Of a stretch of 64,000 bases of DNA, positions 46,388-55,269 are shown one piece after another. Positions within the stretch are counted from its first letter, which is position 1, and every line of letters begins with the position of its first letter. Location: contig DAHVSB010000002.1 of the NCBI GenBank assembly GCA_027324795.1, positions 1 through 64,000 on the forward strand, written 5' to 3'. The notes beneath the pieces are model-generated. The model saw nothing but the letters and a program-made list of their open reading frames with translations. It had not been told where the DNA came from and made no database searches. The DNA comes from Alcanivoracaceae bacterium. GTDB taxonomy: Bacteria > Pseudomonadota > Gammaproteobacteria > Pseudomonadales > Alcanivoracaceae. The translations under genes were made by a program, and so were the position numbers.

Positions 46388-47026
46388 ATGGCACGTAATA
46401 CAGCTCCTAAACGCGGCGCCTCCCCTAAAGCACCGAAGCGACCCCAGCAAAACACTCTCAAGTGGCCTTCATTTATACTCGGCACTGTGGTGGGTGTTGT
46501 GGGAACTTGCTTAGTTTTTCTTGCAATTAAGCAATCGGAAGCCCCTGTGGCCACCCCAGATGTGGCCAAAACAAAACAAGAGCAACCACAAGAAGGCCAA
46601 AGCCCCTACTTTGATTTCTATGCGGTGCTGCCCGATATGGAAGTCGTGGTACCCACGGAAGAAATGCCAGCATCCACTCGACAAAGCCAATCTGTGACGC
46701 CACCCAAGCCGTCCAAAATAGAAAATGCTAAGCCCGTGCAAAAGCAACCTGACACCAATACATCCACCAAGAAACCCGAAGCACAGGCAGGTGAATATTT
46801 GCTTCAAGCGGGCAGCTTTAGCCGCAACTCAGATGCCGAACGTCGTCGCGCTGAGCTTGGTTTGCAAGGTTTTAATGCACGCATTCAGCCCGTGGAATTG
46901 GACTCTGGTTCCACCACCCACAGGGTCATGGTTGGGCCATATAACAATATGGACAACATGCACCAAGCAAAAGAAAAGCTCGCTCAAGCAGGTATCGACA
47001 CCCTCGCTATTCGCGTACGCAAATAA
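46388..47026 (+). CDS. FtsN-like cell-division protein with SPOR domain
   Basis: A short basic cytoplasmic tail, one TM segment (WPSFILGTVVGVVGTCLVFLAI, about residues 27-48), a Pro/Lys/Gln-rich periplasmic linker and a C-terminal SPOR domain (about 137-210) starting GEYLLQAGSFSRNSDAERRRAEL. This is the layout of FtsN, which activates septal peptidoglycan synthesis, and the argS-ftsN-hslVU order is the usual gammaproteobacterial context. The essential FtsN E-domain helices are not obvious, so I call it FtsN-like. Confidence 0.88.
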   Translation: MARNTAPKRGASPKAPKRPQQNTLKWPSFILGTVVGVVGTCLVFLAIKQSEAPVATPDVAKTKQEQPQEGQSPYFDFYAVLPDMEVVVPTEEMPASTRQSQSVTPPKPSKIENAKPVQKQPDTNTSTKKPEAQAGEYLLQAGSFSRNSDAERRRAELGLQGFNARIQPVELDSGSTTHRVMVGPYNNMDNMHQAKEKLAQAGIDTLAIRVRK

Positions 47027-47061
47027 GCAGCAAGCGCTTACAGTTTATGAATTTTTCTTCT

Positions 47062-47096
47062 GTTACCCTTGAACTCTAAGGGTAACACCCCCAACT
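47062..47096 (+). promoter_or_regulatory. Candidate sigma-32 heat-shock promoter of hslVU with embedded palindrome
   Basis: CCCTTGAAC (-35 core CTTGAA at 47068-47073) and CCCCCAACT (47088-47096) are about 14 bases apart, close to the sigma-32 pattern CTTGAAA-N13-17-CCCCAT. The -35 lies within a perfect inverted repeat GTTACCCTT-GAACTCT-AAGGGTAAC (47062-47086), which has no following T-run and so is not a standard terminator. Confidence 0.6.
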
Positions 47097-47131
47097 CATG
47101 TGGCTACACTCACAACATTAAGGAAACGCTC

Positions 47132-47671
47132 GTGGAACAGTATCGTGGCACCACTATTGTCTCCGTGCGCCGCGGCAACAGCGTCGTTATCGGCGGAGAC
47201 GGCCAAGTGAGCCTTGGCAACACAGTAATGAAAGGCAATGCACGTAAAGTTCGCCGTCTTTACAAGGAGCAAGTCATCGCTGGTTTCGCTGGCGGCACAG
47301 CGGATGCCTTCACTCTCTTTGAGCGCTTTGAGGCGCAACTCGAAAAACATCAGGGCAACTTAGTACGCTCTGCGGTGGAGCTAGCCAAAGACTGGCGTAC
47401 CGATAGAGCGCTACGTCGGCTTGAAGCATTGCTTGCTGTGGCGGACAAAAGTCATTCACTCATCATCACAGGTAATGGTGATGTAATAGAGCCTGAGAAC
47501 AACTTAATTGCTATTGGTTCTGGCGGACCTTTTGCTCAATCTGCCGCCACTGCCCTATTAGAAAACACAGAGCTTAGCGCCAAAGACATTGTGGCAAAAA
47601 GCTTAACCATTGCTGCTGATATTTGTGTTTACACTAACCATCACCACTCTTTCGAAGAATTATCTTGGTAA
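47132..47671 (+). CDS. hslV: ATP-dependent protease proteolytic subunit HslV
   Basis: The Thr-peptidase of the HslUV complex. I use GTG 47132 (AAGGA seven bases upstream), giving 179 residues; the track adds 21 from the leader. The mature enzyme should begin at Thr in TTIVSVRRG, so the six-residue prefix MEQYRG must be removed, where E. coli HslV loses only Met. [15 protein letters not shown] and [18 protein letters not shown] are conserved. HslU follows 5 bases after the stop. Confidence 0.96.
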   Translation: MEQYRGTTIVSVRRGNSVVIGGDGQVSLGNTVMKGNARKVRRLYKEQVIAGFAGGTADAFTLFERFEAQLEKHQGNLVRSAVELAKDWRTDRALRRLEALLAVADKSHSLIITGNGDVIEPENNLIAIGSGGPFAQSAATALLENTELSAKDIVAKSLTIAADICVYTNHHHSFEELSW

Positions 47672-47676
47672 CCACT

Positions 47677-49005
47677 ATGTCTGTTCTTACTCCCCGTGAA
47701 ATTGTCAGCGAACTTAATCGCCATATCATCGGCCAAGATAGCGCCAAACGTGCTGTGGCCTTGGCGTTACGCAATCGTTGGCGCCGCATGCAACTCAATG
47801 ATGAGCTGCGCGCAGAAGTATCGCCAAAAAACATTTTAATGATAGGTCCCACAGGTGTGGGTAAAACCGAAATCGCGCGCCGTTTGGCCCGTCTTGCTAA
47901 CGCGCCTTTTATCAAAATTGAAGCCACCAAATTTACCGAAGTGGGCTATGTGGGCCGCGATGTGGAATCCATTATTCGTGACCTCATGGAAACCGCTATC
48001 AAATTGCTGCGCGAGCAGGCCATGGAAAAACAGCGCCACCTAGCTGAGGACGCTGCCGAAGAGCGCATCCTTGATGCCCTACTTCCCCCTGCACGAGATA
48101 CTGAAAACGACACCAACAGCACCACGCGCCAAATCTTCCGCAAAAAGTTGCGTGAGGGCGAGCTCGATGACAAGGACATTGAGATTGATGTGCAGCAGGT
48201 TTCTCCCAGTGTGGAAATAATGGCGCCTCCAGGCATGGAAGAAATGACCAGCCAATTACAAAGCATGTTTTCCCGCATGGGGGGCAAAAAAACACACAAG
48301 CAGAAACTCAAAGTGAAAGATGCTTTAAAGCTAGTGCGCGATGAAGAAGCCGCACGCCTAGTTAACGAAGATGACCTGAAAGCCCAAGCCGTAGAATTGG
48401 TTGAAAACAAGGGCATCGTCTTTTTGGATGAAATCGATAAAATCGCTCGCAGTGGCCAAACCAGTGGCGCTGATGTAAGTCGCGAAGGTGTACAGCGCGA
48501 CCTACTTCCGCTCATTGAAGGTAGCACGGTGAACACCAAATATGGCATGGTGAAAACCGATCATATTTTGTTTATTGCTTCCGGTGCTTTCCACCTCAGC
48601 AAACCATCGGATTTAATCCCTGAATTGCAAGGTCGCCTCCCCATTCGCGTTGAGCTGCAAGCGTTATCTGCTGACGATTTCGAGCGCATTCTCACCGAGC
48701 CCAATGCCTCTCTAATAGAGCAATACACGGCACTACTGGCCACCGAGGGGTTGCAAGTGGAATTCACCAAAGAGTGTATTCGCCGTTTAGCAGAAGTCGC
48801 TTGGCAAGTGAACGAAACCACAGAAAACATCGGTGCGCGCCGTTTGCACACAGTGATGGAAAAGCTCACTGAAGAAATCAGCTTTGATGCGGACAACCTC
48901 GCCACTCAATATCACGATAAGCCTCTGGTCATTGATGCGGAGGCTGTGGATAGGCACCTAGGTCATTTAGCTGAAAACGAAGATCTTAGTCGCTATATTT
49001 TATAG
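47677..49005 (+). CDS. hslU: ATP-dependent protease ATPase subunit HslU
   Basis: AAA+ unfoldase that feeds HslV. Walker [16 protein letters not shown], the pore loop GYVGRDVES, an intermediate I domain (about 110-240), Walker [10 protein letters not shown] and sensor 2 [12 protein letters not shown] are present. The C-terminal SRYIL tail is the standard peptide that docks into HslV. I use ATG 47677 (442 residues); the track TTG overlaps the hslV stop. Confidence 0.97.
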   Translation: MSVLTPREIVSELNRHIIGQDSAKRAVALALRNRWRRMQLNDELRAEVSPKNILMIGPTGVGKTEIARRLARLANAPFIKIEATKFTEVGYVGRDVESIIRDLMETAIKLLREQAMEKQRHLAEDAAEERILDALLPPARDTENDTNSTTRQIFRKKLREGELDDKDIEIDVQQVSPSVEIMAPPGMEEMTSQLQSMFSRMGGKKTHKQKLKVKDALKLVRDEEAARLVNEDDLKAQAVELVENKGIVFLDEIDKIARSGQTSGADVSREGVQRDLLPLIEGSTVNTKYGMVKTDHILFIASGAFHLSKPSDLIPELQGRLPIRVELQALSADDFERILTEPNASLIEQYTALLATEGLQVEFTKECIRRLAEVAWQVNETTENIGARRLHTVMEKLTEEISFDADNLATQYHDKPLVIDAEAVDRHLGHLAENEDLSRYIL

Positions 49006-49013
49006 GCACATGT

Positions 49014-49041
49014 GCATCAAGGGCCTTCGGGCCTTTGATGC
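49014..49041 (+). terminator. Terminator-like hairpin after hslU
   Basis: GCATCAAGGGCC and GGCCTTTGATGC pair around a UUCG tetraloop (one G-U), eight bases past the hslU stop. The T-run comes 9 bases later, so termination efficiency is uncertain. Confidence 0.75.
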
Positions 49042-49121
49042 AAAACAACATTTTTTGCTTTTCCCCCTCCTTTTATTACCAGCGCTAATCCCTTCTGCTA
49101 TCATCAAGCCTCTTTTACACT

Positions 49122-49829
49122 ATGCTTATGGCTATGAATAACGGCGAACGACTCCACCAAGCGCTCAACAACTATTTCTCATTGCAGCAACACCAAGCCA
49201 ACGCAGACTTTCGCGAAACGCTACGTGCGCTACAGCAATGGCAAATTGAGCGCCTATTTATGAGCCACCATAGCCTTCTACAGCAAACTGCTGCACAGCA
49301 CGCCGCTGAATTTTTATTTTACCAAGTCTATGGTGGTGCCAACTTAACCCCTGTGGCAAATGATATTCAGCGCGCCACCAACAAAGCCATGGCGCTATTA
49401 CCACAGGCGGTAATGCACGCGGCAGCCGTCACTCTAGAAGCCGCTGTGCTCACACAGCAGCTCGACGAAGCCCTTGCTCAGGCGCTACAAGGGCATGCTG
49501 TAACGGCTGATACCTACACCAACGCTTATCGCCAGCACAGCACTCCAGAGCAACGCCAGCAGCAGCTCACTCTTATCGAAGAAGCAGCCACACTTATCGA
49601 CCGCTATGTGAGGCGACGGCTGCTCATAGGCAGCTTTAAGATAATGCGCCGCCCGGCCTACGCCGCTAAACTTAATCACTTGTATGACTTTCTCGACGAA
49701 GGCTTTATAGCCCTCGGGGGGCTAGCTAGTGTTACCCCCCTAATCAAACAATTAACTTATGTTGAAAGCCAAATCAGTGAGCGTGTTTTTAATGCTCATC
49801 CAAACCCATTTGATGGAGTCACACCATGA
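49122..49829 (+). CDS. Uncharacterised helical protein (FFLEELY-motif-like), upstream of ubiE
   Basis: A 235-residue, mostly helical soluble protein with no signal or membrane segment. The segment [25 protein letters not shown] resembles the motif of FFLEELY proteins (FFLEELYG..D...RD.DIER), which are unannotated conserved proteins in related bacteria, though several motif residues differ. Three in-frame ATGs (49122, 49128, 49134) lie close together without a clear ribosome-binding site, so the exact start is open. Its stop overlaps the ubiE start (ATGA), suggesting a link to ubiquinone genes. Confidence 0.75.
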   Translation: MLMAMNNGERLHQALNNYFSLQQHQANADFRETLRALQQWQIERLFMSHHSLLQQTAAQHAAEFLFYQVYGGANLTPVANDIQRATNKAMALLPQAVMHAAAVTLEAAVLTQQLDEALAQALQGHAVTADTYTNAYRQHSTPEQRQQQLTLIEEAATLIDRYVRRRLLIGSFKIMRRPAYAAKLNHLYDFLDEGFIALGGLASVTPLIKQLTYVESQISERVFNAHPNPFDGVTP

Positions 49830-50575
49830 CAGATAAACGCACCACGCACTTTGGTTACCAAGAAGTGCCTGTAGAGGAAAAGTCCCAGCATGTGGCCGGC
49901 GTATTCCGCTCAGTGGCCCCCAAATATGACCTTATGAACGATTTAATGTCCATGGGCATCCATCGTGTATGGAAACGCTTAACTATCGAACTTGCAGGCG
50001 TAAGGCCCGGCCAACACGTGCTTGACCTGGCTGGGGGTACAGGGGATTTGGCCATTAAGTTTTCGCGCCAGGTGGGCGATAATGGCAAAGTGGTGCTTGC
50101 CGATATTAATGAAGCCATGCTGGCGGTGGGTCGTGACCGTTTAGTGGATGCCGGCTGTGCCCATAATACCGAAGTGGTGCAAGTAAACGCCGAGCACCTG
50201 CCCTTTGCCGACAACTCCTTTGATTGCATTACCATTGCTTTTGGCTTGCGCAATGTCACCGACCAAATGGCAGCGCTTAAATCCATGCTGCGCGTGCTCA
50301 AGCCCGGAGGGCGCCTATTAATTTTAGAGTTTTCTAAGCCTGTGCACCGCCCACTGGCCAAGCTATATGATATTTATTCATTTTCTGTGCTCCCACGCCT
50401 TGGCCGCGCTGTGGCAGGTGATGCAGAAAGCTATCAGTATTTAGCAGAATCTATTCGCATGCACCCCGACCAAGACACCCTAAAAAACATGATGACGGAA
50501 GCTGGTTTTGGTCGCAGTGAGTATTACAACATGACAGGCGGCATAGTAGCACTGCATAGAGGGTTTAAATTATGA
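49826..50575 (+). CDS. ubiE: Ubiquinone/menaquinone C-methyltransferase UbiE
   Basis: SAM-dependent C-methylation in ubiquinone synthesis. Motif I is [37 protein letters not shown] is the UbiE family signature, and [12 protein letters not shown] is the post II/III block. Length 249, normal. It opens ubiE-ubiJ-ubiB, in which each stop overlaps the next start by ATGA. Confidence 0.97.
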   Translation: MTDKRTTHFGYQEVPVEEKSQHVAGVFRSVAPKYDLMNDLMSMGIHRVWKRLTIELAGVRPGQHVLDLAGGTGDLAIKFSRQVGDNGKVVLADINEAMLAVGRDRLVDAGCAHNTEVVQVNAEHLPFADNSFDCITIAFGLRNVTDQMAALKSMLRVLKPGGRLLILEFSKPVHRPLAKLYDIYSFSVLPRLGRAVAGDAESYQYLAESIRMHPDQDTLKNMMTEAGFGRSEYYNMTGGIVALHRGFKL

Positions 50576-51195
50576 CCCCCAATATTATTGAAGCGAGCCT
50601 ACTGGCGACTTTAGAGCGCGCCATCAATACAGCATTGCGCCACGACGCCGCCACTCAACACCAACTAGCGCAATACAGTGGCCGATTGTTGCAATTTGAA
50701 CTTAGCTTCCCAGCGCGAGCCTTGTTCGTACTGATTGTGGAAGACGGCGTCGAGCTTTACCACAGCAGCGAGGCCACCGCCGATGTAACTGTAAGCGGCT
50801 CTCCGGTGGATATAGCTGCCCAGCTTCTGGGCTGGCAGAGAGCAGAACAGCTCATTGGTGGACCTCTGCGTATTCGTGGCGACCAAACCCTACTTCAAGA
50901 CATTAGCACTATTGCCAAGCAGCTCGACCTAGATTGGGGTGGCCTGTTAGCCCCATTACTTGGCAATGAAATAGCCCAGCAAGTGCATCACACGGGCAAG
51001 CAACTCTTCAGCTGGCTACGCGATGCGGGCGAACGCTTGCTACACCAAGGTAGTGATTATTTGCGCCACGAAAGCGAACTTTTGCCATCAAAACGCGCAC
51101 TCAAAGGTTTCGCCTGTGATGTGGAAGAACTTGAAATGGCCACCGAGCGTTTAGCTTCACGCATCGCCCAGCTACAGGAGCAAGACACACCATGA
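50572..51195 (+). CDS. ubiJ: Ubiquinone biosynthesis accessory factor UbiJ
   Basis: The N-terminal SCP2 domain (about residues 10-115, with [19 protein letters not shown]) probably holds the lipophilic ubiquinone intermediates in the cytosolic Ubi complex. A helical C-terminus, where the complex partner UbiK is thought to bind, ends in a short coiled coil ([21 protein letters not shown]). At 207 residues and between ubiE and ubiB, the assignment is secure from context. Confidence 0.94.
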   Translation: MTPNIIEASLLATLERAINTALRHDAATQHQLAQYSGRLLQFELSFPARALFVLIVEDGVELYHSSEATADVTVSGSPVDIAAQLLGWQRAEQLIGGPLRIRGDQTLLQDISTIAKQLDLDWGGLLAPLLGNEIAQQVHHTGKQLFSWLRDAGERLLHQGSDYLRHESELLPSKRALKGFACDVEELEMATERLASRIAQLQEQDTP

Positions 51196-52796
51196 AGTTT
51201 CCTCTTTTCCGTGCTCTCTATGTGCTCCATATTGTCTGCTATTTTCGCCTACTTTCAGCACTGCCCAAACACACAGCACGCACCCCACTGGTTATCCTCC
51301 AATGGTGCATCCCGTCTTCTTGGTTCGGACCCAAGGGCCTTAACGAAGGCGAACGCTTACGTCTCGCCCTTACGGCCCTTGGCCCAATCTTTATAAAATT
51401 CGGTCAGCTGCTAGCCACGCGCCGCGATATGCTCCCCGAAGAATGGACCCAAGCCCTCGCTTTGTTGCAGGACCAAGTGGCACCCTTTTCTAGCGAGGAG
51501 GCCATGGCGCGCATTGAACGCGAACTTGGCCAACCCATTGGCATGGTATTTAAACGCTTTGACGCCACTCCCCTTGCCAGCGCCTCCATTGCCCAAGTGC
51601 ACAGTGGCGAGCTTAATGATGGCACCCAAGTGGTGGCCAAGATTCGTCGCCCTGGCCTTGCCCCTATTGTGAAGAGAGATTTGGCCTTAATGGCCACAGG
51701 TGCCCGTTGGCTGGAACGTTTGTGGCAGGATGCACGCTATTTTCGGCCTTCAAAAGCCGTGGCAGACTACCAAGATATTATTGAAGGCGAGCTCGATTTC
51801 CTCCAAGAAGCCGACAACAGCGAACAAATGCGCCGCCATTTCTTATTCAGCCCCTTGCTCTATATTCCCAAGGTTCACCATGAATTCAGCACTGAGCGCT
51901 TGCTGATTATCGACCGCATTAACGGTATTCCCGTGAACGATATTGAGGCTATTAAAGCAGCTGGCATTGACCCAAAAACCCTCGCCGAACGCGGCGTGCA
52001 AATCTTTTTCAAGCAGGTTTTTACGCACAATTTATTTCATGCTGATATGCACCCAGGCAATATTTTCGTAAACCCTGAAAGTGCTGCAGCGCCACAATAT
52101 ATGGCTATTGATTGTGCTATTGCGGGTCGCTTGAGCCAAGCAGACTTAATGCTCTTGGGCAAGCTCGTTCTCGCTGTGATGCGTGAAGATTTTGAAGAGC
52201 TTACCAATACAGTCATTCGTGCAGGTTGGAGCACAGCGCCCATTGATGCGGTAAAATTTGAGCGCGCCATTCGACGCATGATTCAACCCATGCTCTCGCA
52301 ACCCTTGGATGAGCTTGAGTTCGCCCCTCTTGTGCTGCAGATTTTTGATACCGCGCGGCGCTTCCATATCGAGGCACCCCTGCAATATATTCTGCTGCTT
52401 AAGACGTTAGTGCACATCGAAGGCTTAGGCCGCAGCATTTACCCCAAGCTTGATATTTGGAGCATTGGTCGCCCTCTCTTGGAGCAGCGCATGCTCGAGA
52501 TTTTCGGCCCCGCGGCCACCTTAAAAAAACTACAGCAACGCGCACCAGAGTGGCTTGCACAACTACCCGAAATGCCCGACAAACTACGCGAAGCCTTAGA
52601 AACACTGCAACAGCAACCCTACCAACAACAGCAGTTTGAACAACGCCTACAGCTAATGCAGCAACAACAAAGGCGCAAGCTGCTCTTGGGTTTTGGGGCC
52701 TTGGGGCTGTTCTTCACAGCGATTACGCAATGGCAGAGCCCAGCGAATGTTATTGCTAGCGCTGCTGCAGCGATATTGTTTTGGCGCTCGCTTTAA
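51192..52796 (+). CDS. ubiB: Ubiquinone biosynthesis protein kinase-like UbiB
   Basis: An atypical ADCK/ABC1 kinase-like ATPase. It has the KxGQ signature (FIKFGQLLATRRDML), an Ala-rich nucleotide loop (PLASASIAQVHSGEL), VVAKIRRPG, HADMHPGN in the catalytic loop and AIDCAIAG where the metal-binding D-F-G equivalent lies. Two hydrophobic segments at the C-terminus (LLLGFGALGLFFTAI and VIASAAAAILFW) anchor it to the membrane. A Gln-rich stretch (about 480-500) precedes them. Length 534. Confidence 0.96.
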   Translation: MKFPLFRALYVLHIVCYFRLLSALPKHTARTPLVILQWCIPSSWFGPKGLNEGERLRLALTALGPIFIKFGQLLATRRDMLPEEWTQALALLQDQVAPFSSEEAMARIERELGQPIGMVFKRFDATPLASASIAQVHSGELNDGTQVVAKIRRPGLAPIVKRDLALMATGARWLERLWQDARYFRPSKAVADYQDIIEGELDFLQEADNSEQMRRHFLFSPLLYIPKVHHEFSTERLLIIDRINGIPVNDIEAIKAAGIDPKTLAERGVQIFFKQVFTHNLFHADMHPGNIFVNPESAAAPQYMAIDCAIAGRLSQADLMLLGKLVLAVMREDFEELTNTVIRAGWSTAPIDAVKFERAIRRMIQPMLSQPLDELEFAPLVLQIFDTARRFHIEAPLQYILLLKTLVHIEGLGRSIYPKLDIWSIGRPLLEQRMLEIFGPAATLKKLQQRAPEWLAQLPEMPDKLREALETLQQQPYQQQQFEQRLQLMQQQQRRKLLLGFGALGLFFTAITQWQSPANVIASAAAAILFWRSL

Positions 52797-52848
52797 TTCT
52801 TCGCTACTAGCAAAAACTGCTACACTATACGCAATTTAAGGAGCCAAC

Positions 52849-53178
52849 ATGAGCAAGGTACTCGAAGAACTGCAACAGGTGCTCATCAAGCGCCAACAGG
52901 CTGATGCAGGCGAATCCTACGTTAGTAGCCTATATGCCAAAGGATTAAACAAAATCCTAGAAAAGGTAGGCGAAGAAGCAACAGAAACCATACTGGCGGC
53001 GAAGGATGCTGAAATTAGCCAACAGCTAGAGGATGTGGTATATGAAACCGCAGATCTATGGTTCCATAGTTTAGTCATGCTCACCCACCTTGGTGGCAAT
53101 GCTCAGCAAGTGCTTGCTGAGCTAGAACGTCGATTTGGTTTATCCGGCTTAGAAGAAAAAGCCTCACGCAACCCTTAA
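52849..53178 (+). CDS. hisE: Phosphoribosyl-ATP diphosphatase
   Basis: An all-alpha NTP pyrophosphohydrolase-like enzyme for the second step of histidine synthesis. [31 protein letters not shown] contains the EExxE-type metal-binding helix. It is a stand-alone HisE (109 residues). In Pseudomonas hisI precedes it; here the 52-base gap after ubiB leaves no room, so hisI must be elsewhere. AAGGAG precedes the ATG. Confidence 0.95.
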   Translation: MSKVLEELQQVLIKRQQADAGESYVSSLYAKGLNKILEKVGEEATETILAAKDAEISQQLEDVVYETADLWFHSLVMLTHLGGNAQQVLAELERRFGLSGLEEKASRNP

Positions 53179-53191
53179 TTAGGAGCAGCTC

Positions 53192-53413
53192 ATGTTAGCA
53201 GGAATCAGTATTTGGCAACTGCTTATTATTTTAATCATTGTGGTCGCCATCTTCGGCACAAAAAAACTGCGCAGCACAGGCAAAGACCTCGGCGGTGCCG
53301 TAAAAGACTTTCGCGAAGCCATGCGTGAAGGCGAGGCAGAAGACACCCCTCAACTCAATGCAGGCACAGCTCAAAAAGCCGCGGAAAAACAAGCTGAAGA
53401 GGACAAGGCATAA
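53192..53413 (+). CDS. tatA: Sec-independent protein translocase subunit TatA
   Basis: Short N-terminal TM helix ([16 protein letters not shown]), the FGTKKL hinge (consensus FGxKKL) and an amphipathic helix with [13 protein letters not shown]; a charged, disordered tail follows. Forms the variable-size Tat pore. AGGAGC precedes the ATG; 13 bases after hisE. Confidence 0.96.
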   Translation: MLAGISIWQLLIILIIVVAIFGTKKLRSTGKDLGGAVKDFREAMREGEAEDTPQLNAGTAQKAAEKQAEEDKA

Positions 53414-53416
53414 GCC

Positions 53417-53713
53417 ATGTTTGATATCGGCTTTGCTGAGCTCGCGGTGATTTTTGTAGTGGCCCTAGTGGTATTTGGCCCAGAAAGGTTACCTAAAATG
53501 GTACGCACCGTGGGCTACTGGACTGGTCGCGCCAAGGCTACGGTTTCGCAACTCAAACAAGAGCTTGAGCGTGAAGCTCACAATATGGAAATCATGGAGC
53601 GCTACAAAGAAGAAATGGAGAAAATGGGCATTGAACAAAACGTTTCCCAAACACCTTTGCCGCCTAAAGATACTACCGTAGAGTCCAGCCAAGACCATGA
53701 ATCAACAAGCTAA
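53417..53713 (+). CDS. tatB: Sec-independent protein translocase subunit TatB
   Basis: [27 protein letters not shown] is the TatB N-terminus, with the conserved Glu in the TM helix and the FGPERLP hinge that separates it from TatA. A long amphipathic helix (about 25-75) follows. TatB and TatC bind the twin-arginine signal. It overlaps tatC by 17 bases. Confidence 0.96.
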   Translation: MFDIGFAELAVIFVVALVVFGPERLPKMVRTVGYWTGRAKATVSQLKQELEREAHNMEIMERYKEEMEKMGIEQNVSQTPLPPKDTTVESSQDHESTS

Positions 53714-54437
53714 CACAGCCCAGCCTCTTATTGCTCACCTGATGGAGCTGCGCAGCCGCCTACTGCGCATGCTCACTGCCATCGGTGTGATTTTTTTAGC
53801 ACTACTGTATTTCTCAAGAAATATTTATGCCTTTGTGGCCAAGCCCTTAGTGGATGCCCTGCCTGAAGGCACCTCCATGATTGCCACTGATGTGGCCGCC
53901 CCTTTTTTAGTGCCCTTTAAGCTCACCCTATATGTGAGCATTTTTATAGCGGTACCCTTTATTTTACATCAAATATGGGCCTTTATTGCGCCTGGCTTGT
54001 ATCGCAATGAGAAACGTATCGCCCTTCCTTTACTCAGTAGCAGCGTGCTGTTGTTTTACTTAGGTTGCGCTTTTGCCTACTTTGTTGTGTTCCCGCTGAT
54101 ATTTGTATTCTTTACTTCCATCGCTCCCGAAGGCGTGGCAGTGGCCACTGATATCAGTAGCTACCTTAACTTTGTGATGAAGCTGTTCTTGGCTTTTGGC
54201 GTGGCATTCGAACTGCCCATCGCCATTATTTTATTGGTCTGGAGCGGCGCCACGACGGTGGCATCACTAAAAGAAAAACGCCCCTATGTGATTGTGGGGT
54301 GCTTTGTGGTGGGTATGTTACTCACTCCACCCGATGTGTTCTCACAAACCCTTCTCGCCATCCCCATGTGGGCACTGTTTGAGATTGGGCTTGTGGTTGC
54401 CAGTATGCTCAAGCCTGCTAATGACAATACTGACTAA
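53697..54437 (+). CDS. tatC: Sec-independent protein translocase subunit TatC
   Basis: Six-TM receptor for twin-arginine signal peptides. [15 protein letters not shown] is the conserved cytoplasmic N-terminus; the first periplasmic loop, [12 protein letters not shown] (the FxxPGLxxxEk motif) and [12 protein letters not shown] (with the intramembrane Glu) are present. Length 246. Its 3' end overlaps the convergent hydrolase gene by 20 bases. Confidence 0.97.
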   Translation: MNQQANTAQPLIAHLMELRSRLLRMLTAIGVIFLALLYFSRNIYAFVAKPLVDALPEGTSMIATDVAAPFLVPFKLTLYVSIFIAVPFILHQIWAFIAPGLYRNEKRIALPLLSSSVLLFYLGCAFAYFVVFPLIFVFFTSIAPEGVAVATDISSYLNFVMKLFLAFGVAFELPIAIILLVWSGATTVASLKEKRPYVIVGCFVVGMLLTPPDVFSQTLLAIPMWALFEIGLVVASMLKPANDNTD

Positions 54438-55269
54438 AGAACTGCAATAAGCCTTGCTGCTTAATTGCAGAAAAATTGCCGCCTATATGAGGCGCATCTA
54501 GGGTTAGCATGGCTTTTGGTTGCGCAGCAGCGGCATATAAGCTCTCACCCTGCTCATAGGGAATAATCTCATCCTTTTCGCTATGGATAATAAGCAGCGG
54601 CGGTTGAATATTTTCTACCTGCTCAATAGGTGCCCAATCGTTGGCTAAGGCGGGCAACACCACAGGCTTAAACACCTTAATCCAACTTTGGCTCATAATA
54701 TGGGAAGCTGCGTCTCGATAACTCGTAAAGCCCGCCTCTAATACGGCGCATTGGTATTTGTGTTGATTATCCGCCTGCGAGAGCACATAAGAGCTAGTGG
54801 CAGCACCTATGCTTTGACCATATACGATTAATGGTTTTTGTGTGCGCTCTGCGCGGGCGAGCCAGTCGAGACCTAGCTGAATATCCTCAAACACACCGGG
54901 CAGTTTCGCTTTACCCTCTGATAATCCAAAACCACGGTAATCCAACATAAATAAGTTGTAGCCTTGCGGTGGAAGCCAAGTCACTGCCATCAAATGGGTA
55001 CTAATATTCTGCGCATTGCCATGTAAAAAATAAATAGTGCCCTTTGCCTCATGGCCTGGCTCAAGCACAGCGGGAATCCACCAACCATGAATACGCAGCC
55101 CATCGGGGTGAATCAGCACAACATCCTCATAAGCGAGTTCTTGGCGCTCAGGGTTTTGCACCCATGGGGTTAAGGGCAAGAAATAAATACTGCTGCAACC
55201 TGCTAGCCATAAGGCCAACCCCGCAACAAGCCAGCTCTTAAAGACCCTCAGTCGAAATAATAGCGCCAT
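54418..55269 (-). CDS. Lipoprotein alpha/beta hydrolase
   Basis: The signal peptide ends LWLAGC (Cys 24), giving a probable lipoprotein. The mature 260 residues are an alpha/beta hydrolase of the ABHD13/YfhR-BEM46 type: [25 protein letters not shown], the nucleophile elbow [10 protein letters not shown], an Asp in [11 protein letters not shown] and a late His in DAPHIGG. The substrate is unknown. I use ATG 55269, which overlaps the DUF4105 gene by 22 bases; the track adds 12 residues. Cotranscribed with the DUF4105 gene. Confidence 0.88.
   Translation of the reverse strand: MALLFRLRVFKSWLVAGLALWLAGCSSIYFLPLTPWVQNPERQELAYEDVVLIHPDGLRIHGWWIPAVLEPGHEAKGTIYFLHGNAQNISTHLMAVTWLPPQGYNLFMLDYRGFGLSEGKAKLPGVFEDIQLGLDWLARAERTQKPLIVYGQSIGAATSSYVLSQADNQHKYQCAVLEAGFTSYRDAASHIMSQSWIKVFKPVVLPALANDWAPIEQVENIQPPLLIIHSEKDEIIPYEQGESLYAAAAQPKAMLTLDAPHIGGNFSAIKQQGLLQFFSQYCH

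Noticed and set aside
47946-48548. 200-residue minus-strand ORF inside hslU
   Set aside because: hslU is complete and conserved on the plus strand. The ORF is a Ser/Arg-rich shadow without a domain.
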